From positions 248,001 through 312,000 of the forward strand of contig VWZW01001404.1 in the NCBI GenBank assembly GCA_013397115.1: DNA of 64,000 nucleotides. Reading direction: 5' to 3'. Below are positions 59,045 to 64,000 of the stretch, piece after piece; within the stretch, counting starts at the first letter, position 1, and the number at the start of each line of letters is the position of its first letter. Below the pieces are notes generated by a model. The model saw only the letters and a list, made by a program, of their open reading frames with translations. It had not been told where the DNA came from and did no database searches. Source of the DNA: Edolisoma coerulescens (Eukaryota > Chordata > Aves > Passeriformes > Campephagidae). The position numbers and the translations under genes are program-made.

Positions 59045-62000
59045 TGCATCCACTCATCCTTTTCCTACAAAGATCAGTCAATGGTTTGATGATGTTTTTT
59101 GCATCAAGAACTTGGCTCACAGTACAAAGATTTGCCCCTGTACACAGCGTACCAGTCCTTCATTTGTAGCCCATTACTCAAATAATGGAAGAGTTCTGCC
59201 TTAAAGCAAAACTAAACAAACCAATGCCATAACACAGATGTAGTTCAGAGCTGTATCTTATTAATTATTATGTTAGATTGGGGACAGCACAACTCATTGA
59301 AGGCAATACACTTGTGAAGCAGCACCCAGCATTGAAATTAAAATGCAAGTAATGACTTGAAATTGGATGCTCACTTTCACAAGTGGAACAATTCTTAAAC
59401 TCATTCTTAAAAATAGGCACCATGTTATCTGTGCATAAGAAGGAAATGACTGCATTTATTTTTTTTGCTCAGAGTGTCTTAGGATCAGTGTAAGGATGTT
59501 CAGATAGTTTGACTCTGAGTGGAGCACAGATGTCTAAGACAGGCAATGTTTGTAGCACTTCCTTTCCATGCTGTATTTAAGACCGAATATGCAGAAAACA
59601 GTATATAACAACTTGGATACATATGAAGAACAGTTACAATCAGGATAGGTGCTTCCCCATTTAGTCTCTGATTCCCAGAGAAAGATATTTAATCTTGGAT
59701 GTTTGACTGCCTTTAGAACTATGCTGATCCATTACTGAAGCATCACAGAGTCCAATTAATGTTTCAACTGACCTCATTTGAATTAATGCAATTTCTTTAG
59801 AGATTACTTTGGTTCGTGTAGTTATTTATAGCTTTCAGGTTTTATGTAGAAAACCTCTGCACTCTAAGAAACAGGCCACCAACAAAATAAATTTGCTAAG
59901 TATATTAAAAAGTTGGTTTCCCTTCCCAAGGGATAAACAGAGAATTGCAGCCAAGGATAAGTCATTGAATAACCAGTCACTTACCAGCTATCACATGATG
60001 ATAATGAGTCTGTAATGCTTCTCATGCAGAATACAGGGGAAAGGTGCCATATTCACAGAGATATTGGAACTGCTGGCGAATGCTACATTTTTAAGTGGTG
60101 TGTGCACATTTCTTATTGTAAATATTGCGTCCAAATGTGGAGGAGCATAGAGAGCTGTTTGAACACATGGATTATATTTTAACACTTTCAGCCATCCAGA
60201 GTTAGATGACTTACCAGGTACATGTTTTTCTCATGAAAAAAAATAAAACAAACAGAACAGAAGAGATCTTTATACCAGCAGTTACAGCACTGAATTGGTA
60301 TGTGGAAGGGTTCAGGTGTCAACTTCAGAGTATCCAATAATTTTAAAAAGCGTAGAATTTCCTGCAGGATACAGGGGTAGAGATCCATGTGAAGAATAGG
60401 CCAGCCTGGTTCATAAACATGCAGCTCAGATGCTGATGACTGACACTTGAATCTGTGTTTCAGATCATTTTCAGATGAAATGTGAAAAGAAATTGACTTT
60501 TTAGGTGAATTCTTGAACTTATTTGTCAAATAGGGGGTAGATGAACACATCTTCCTTGCACCTTTTTGTAGCATACCAGTCCATAAAGATGCTGTGGGGG
60601 AATCTTAGTGTTCAGAGCACCCTGTTCCATGGGATATGACATCTGGCAAGATTTTTTTGCCAGGGTTAAAGTAAAAATAATTTAATCTCATTGAGATTTT
60701 AGTGATTATATTTAGACACATTTGCAGAAACTTAGGCAACCAGGTTGCATTATGCAGCAGAACCAGTGTGCTCCACAGCACGGACTTGAGTCTCATCCCA
60801 TGAATATCCCAACCGGGGGATCTGCTGGAATATCTAAAGCTTCCCTGCTGGTCTGAGACATGCATTTTCTCTGCAAGGAGCCAGATGTTGGAGAGACATA
60901 TGCAAGAAGCAGACCCAGATGCCCTTCTGATGCTCCCGGGATGCCAAGTCAGACTTAGAAAGCATTCACAGATTTCACAATTTAGACCTACTCCCTGCCC
61001 TCAGGGAGAAAAAAGACTCAGGAACTTGCTGTTGATGGCTAAATTCCTCTGCCATGTAGGGAGACCTCAGCAGTGACCCAATACCAGTTTGTCTAGTCAT
61101 GTCAGAGAAGTCTCAGGAGCAACTGAAATAGATGGCATGATTGAAATACCTTACTTGCACCAGGATTTCTGTGGGTAGCACCTTTCTGTTAGACCTTCCT
61201 TGTTCATTCCAGGTATTTTAGCTCAGCTCAAATCTTTTTATCTAATAGATAGTTAAAAATCAACTCTAAATATAGTGTAGTGTAACTGTGTAATGATATG
61301 TTTATGTTCAGCTAGGGGAAAAAAAGTAAGTGAAAAGAGTAACAGTTAACAGTGTCACCTCCTGTTGTGCCCAAACTGTGAGATGCAGAAACTGGAGACA
61401 GCCTGCATAAAATTAACAAATAGCTGATCTGTGGAACCATATATTCAAACCTGTCTACAAAAGATTCGTCTCTCCTACTATATCAAGCTGTATTACAATG
61501 GAATATGACAAAAATACTTTAACAATGAAAAGTAAATAGCTGAAATTATTTAATACAGGTAATTTTAAAGAAATTTTTAAAGGGATTAAAAATCCCTTCA
61601 TTTTAATTACAATAAAATTGTTAAATAATAGGAGCAAGAGGATGGAAAAAGCTGCTTTGTTGCAGCTGTGTTGGAAAAAGTAGTGGTTCCCCAGGGGTTA
61701 ACAATTGATTTGCTCCAATCGGACTGAAGGGTGGTGAAGTTCTAGCTTCTCCTTCCTTTTTTAAAATTTTAATTATTTTATCATTACACAAGGTATCTCT
61801 GAGTTTATTTTTTCACAGTGTCTCCTGGATACTGAAGCAACAGAAAACCAGAAATAGGTTCAAACCACAGACTTTGGATCTGGATTTCCAACACATGAAA
61901 TCTCAATCTGGAGTTTTGATATAGACTTTGATACAGAAAAAAAGGCATCTCCAAAACTGATCTTCGGAGCAGTGAGTTTTGTAACACTGACAGCCCCAAA

Positions 62001-64000
62001 ATCCAGAAGTGTCTCAATCCGGGGATTTCATTTAGTTTCTGTTCCTGCCTATCTTTGTCTTTTCTTTCAAAACACTTTGTAAAGACCAGAATCTAGTGGA
62101 TAACAGCCCAGAACCTGCCAATACTTAATAATGCCCTCTGCACTAGCAAGGAGTTACAGCTCATGGTCAAAGGGTGCTCTCCACAAAAGGACTTGTGAAA
62201 ATTTTAGGGGGAAATATGCTTGAAATTTTTTATATTCTTCTCATTTATTTATGAGCATTCTAAAATGCTACTCAGGCCTTGTTCAGGCATTCCTATGCAG
62301 AGCGCTATTGTCTTTTAAAAGTGTGACTTGCCATGAAATGAGACAGTGGTGTCTTCTTAGAGTATTTGAACAGTTGAATCTAAGTAAAAGATCCCTTTTT
62401 CTGGAGCCAACTGCCTGAAAAAAATCAGCTGGGTGGGGGCATAGTTGAACTGCTCTCACATAAAGCCTCATGCACTCTTTGTATCTCTGATCCCAATACT
62501 AACAAAATTGTTAAGGAAAATTTCCTCCCAAACTGAGCAGGCATCTGAGAACAAGACTTGTCATCTACCTCAGTGGCCAAATGATCTCTTTGTAAATCTG
62601 AAGGTCTTGAAGCTTTTCTGGGTCTAAACCTTTTGTTGAATAAAAAAAATCATAAATTTATTGCTTCTATGTCAGGAATTCAGATATTTGTACTCATAAC
62701 TCACTGCTTCTTAGGAGCAATCCCTTGTCTGTCCTTCGGTCTGAAGACCTCCTTGCAGTTCTTTGTTCATGGCAATAGATCCTTTGAAATCTTTGAGTAG
62801 ATAGGTGATGTGAAATTTTTTTGACAATCACTCTTTTTGACATCATAAAAACTGATGGAGTCAGGCAAAAAGAAAGTGTTCGGCTTTCTCAACAATGCAA
62901 ACATGACTTCTAATAGAGATGTTTCAAAAGTTTTCTTCTTTTCAAAATGCAGACAAGAAGTAACAAAATTTACTTCATTTAGGCCTATTACAAGAATCCT
63001 AACACTGTTTATCTGAGTTGGAGTTTTGCAGACAATTCTTTGACATGCTGTGACGTTACTGTAATTGACATAGAAAAGTTCCTAACAAACTAAGAATTTT
63101 CACCACAGATAATAAATACAGTATTTTGTGAAGAAAACATCCTCATCATTCATTTCAAAGATCTGGTGACCCTACTCTGAAGTTTTCATTTACACTCAGT
63201 AATTTAATTTTTCCTTCACATTCCTGCACATTGCTTCGCATATGCTTTACCTAAGAATGACAATGTACTGGAAGTCAGAATCCTGCTCACGAAAAGTCTC
63301 TAATCCAACTTGACAATGCAGGAGCTTTGAGAATGGTGGATGAGCTTCTAATAGAATCCAGCAATTAGATGTGTTTAATGTATAACTGCATTTTTGGAAG
63401 ATTAATCTGCAACAAAAGCATCCCCATCCCTGGAAAACTTGGGATAGCGCTATTTGATTTTTTAATTCTTTGCTACTAAAACTGAGCAGAAGATGTCGTG
63501 TCATTACAGAACAGAGAATACAGCCTCTGAATAGTTTAATTTGTGCCAGAGTTGTACAGTTCAGAGGCTGAATTTGACACATCTCGTGTATTGTGGACTG
63601 GATCGTTTTGGTGCATTGCCCGTGTGAATAAGTCTTTGTGCTGGTTCAGAGGAGAAATTTGGCCAATGCACAAAAAGAAGGACAATGGGGGAAGCAGTTG
63701 GCAGTGTCTGCAAATACCCCAGAATTTGCAGTGGCTGCTGCAGCACAGTGACATGTCAAACGGGGGTATCAGAGAGAAAGACTCTGGCTTTTGGTGTCCA
63801 TGTTTTGTGTGCACTTTCCTGACAGAACATCTCTCTTGCTGGGGATGATTTTCTAGGGCTAAGTTATCTCTTCAATTAAGACAGTAATAATATTTCAACA
63901 GTGCACTTTAAAATGTTTCAACCAATCTTCTTGAATTATTGTAGAGTCACATAAGAAGCCTGGAGTAGCTGCAACAAAAGCATTGTTTTCTATAGTGCAC
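59045..64000. other. AT-rich unassigned sequence to window end
   Basis: I see no gene, RNA or classifiable transposon over the last 5 kb. The longest frame is 128 codons (60188-60574, minus), with no recognised domain. Around 63540-63850 overlapping frames on both strands reflect moderately higher GC. Confidence 0.5.

Noticed and set aside
1..64000. CRISPR arrays, operons, ribosome binding sites and other prokaryotic features
   Set aside because: The composition, CR1 and LTR content are those of a vertebrate genome; no regularly spaced direct repeats or dense coding exist.

Overview
This window looks like non-coding chromosomal DNA from a bird. It is about 35-40% GC by eye, with no dense coding anywhere. 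The best lineage clues are its repeats: several chicken-repeat-1 (CR1) LINE fragments ending in the typical ATTCTATG-type 3' tail, and solo long terminal repeats (LTRs) of endogenous retroviruses, one of which I recognise as a widespread avian ERVL LTR. I found no protein-coding gene, exon, tRNA, rRNA or CRISPR array that I can support. The open reading frames are short (139 codons or fewer, apart from one 213-codon frame made of transposon sequence). They lack recognisable domains except where they run through CR1 ORF2. The window is best read as a gene desert or the inside of a very large intron.

Layout. 1-490: unassigned, with a GA-rich tract. 491-1550: a 5'-truncated CR1 on the minus strand, with a recognisable C-terminal piece of ORF2. 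2700-3060: an unexplained GC-rich island. 3.1-11.9 kb: AT-rich and featureless. 11918-11979: a CR1 3' tip. 13727-14339: a class II (ERVK-like) solo LTR on the minus strand, with three CCAAT boxes and a 6-bp target-site duplication. 16465-16563: a compact cluster of inverted repeats resembling homeodomain, SOX/TCF and POU sites. 22.6-23.6 kb: a pyrimidine-biased stretch. 25118-27199: a cluster holding a solo LTR with a perfect 4-bp duplication and 10-bp terminal inverted repeats, a probable second LTR, and an ERVL solo LTR. 31158-31207: a CR1 tip. 32037-33202: a CR1 on the plus strand, interrupted by about 359 bp of GC-rich insert. 40355-40397: a G-run cluster. 50-51 kb: a second pyrimidine-rich stretch with an 11-unit TCACC array. 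51-64 kb: AT-rich, with no assignable element.

Nothing here forms an operon or pathway. What can be learned is the transposon history (nested and clustered insertions) and candidate regulatory sequence. Family names come from memory of avian repeats, not from a search. The strongest structural calls are the two LTRs whose ends and target duplications can be read directly. No previously undescribed system is supported; the least explained items are the 16.5-kb motif cluster, the GC-rich islands and the insert inside the second CR1.
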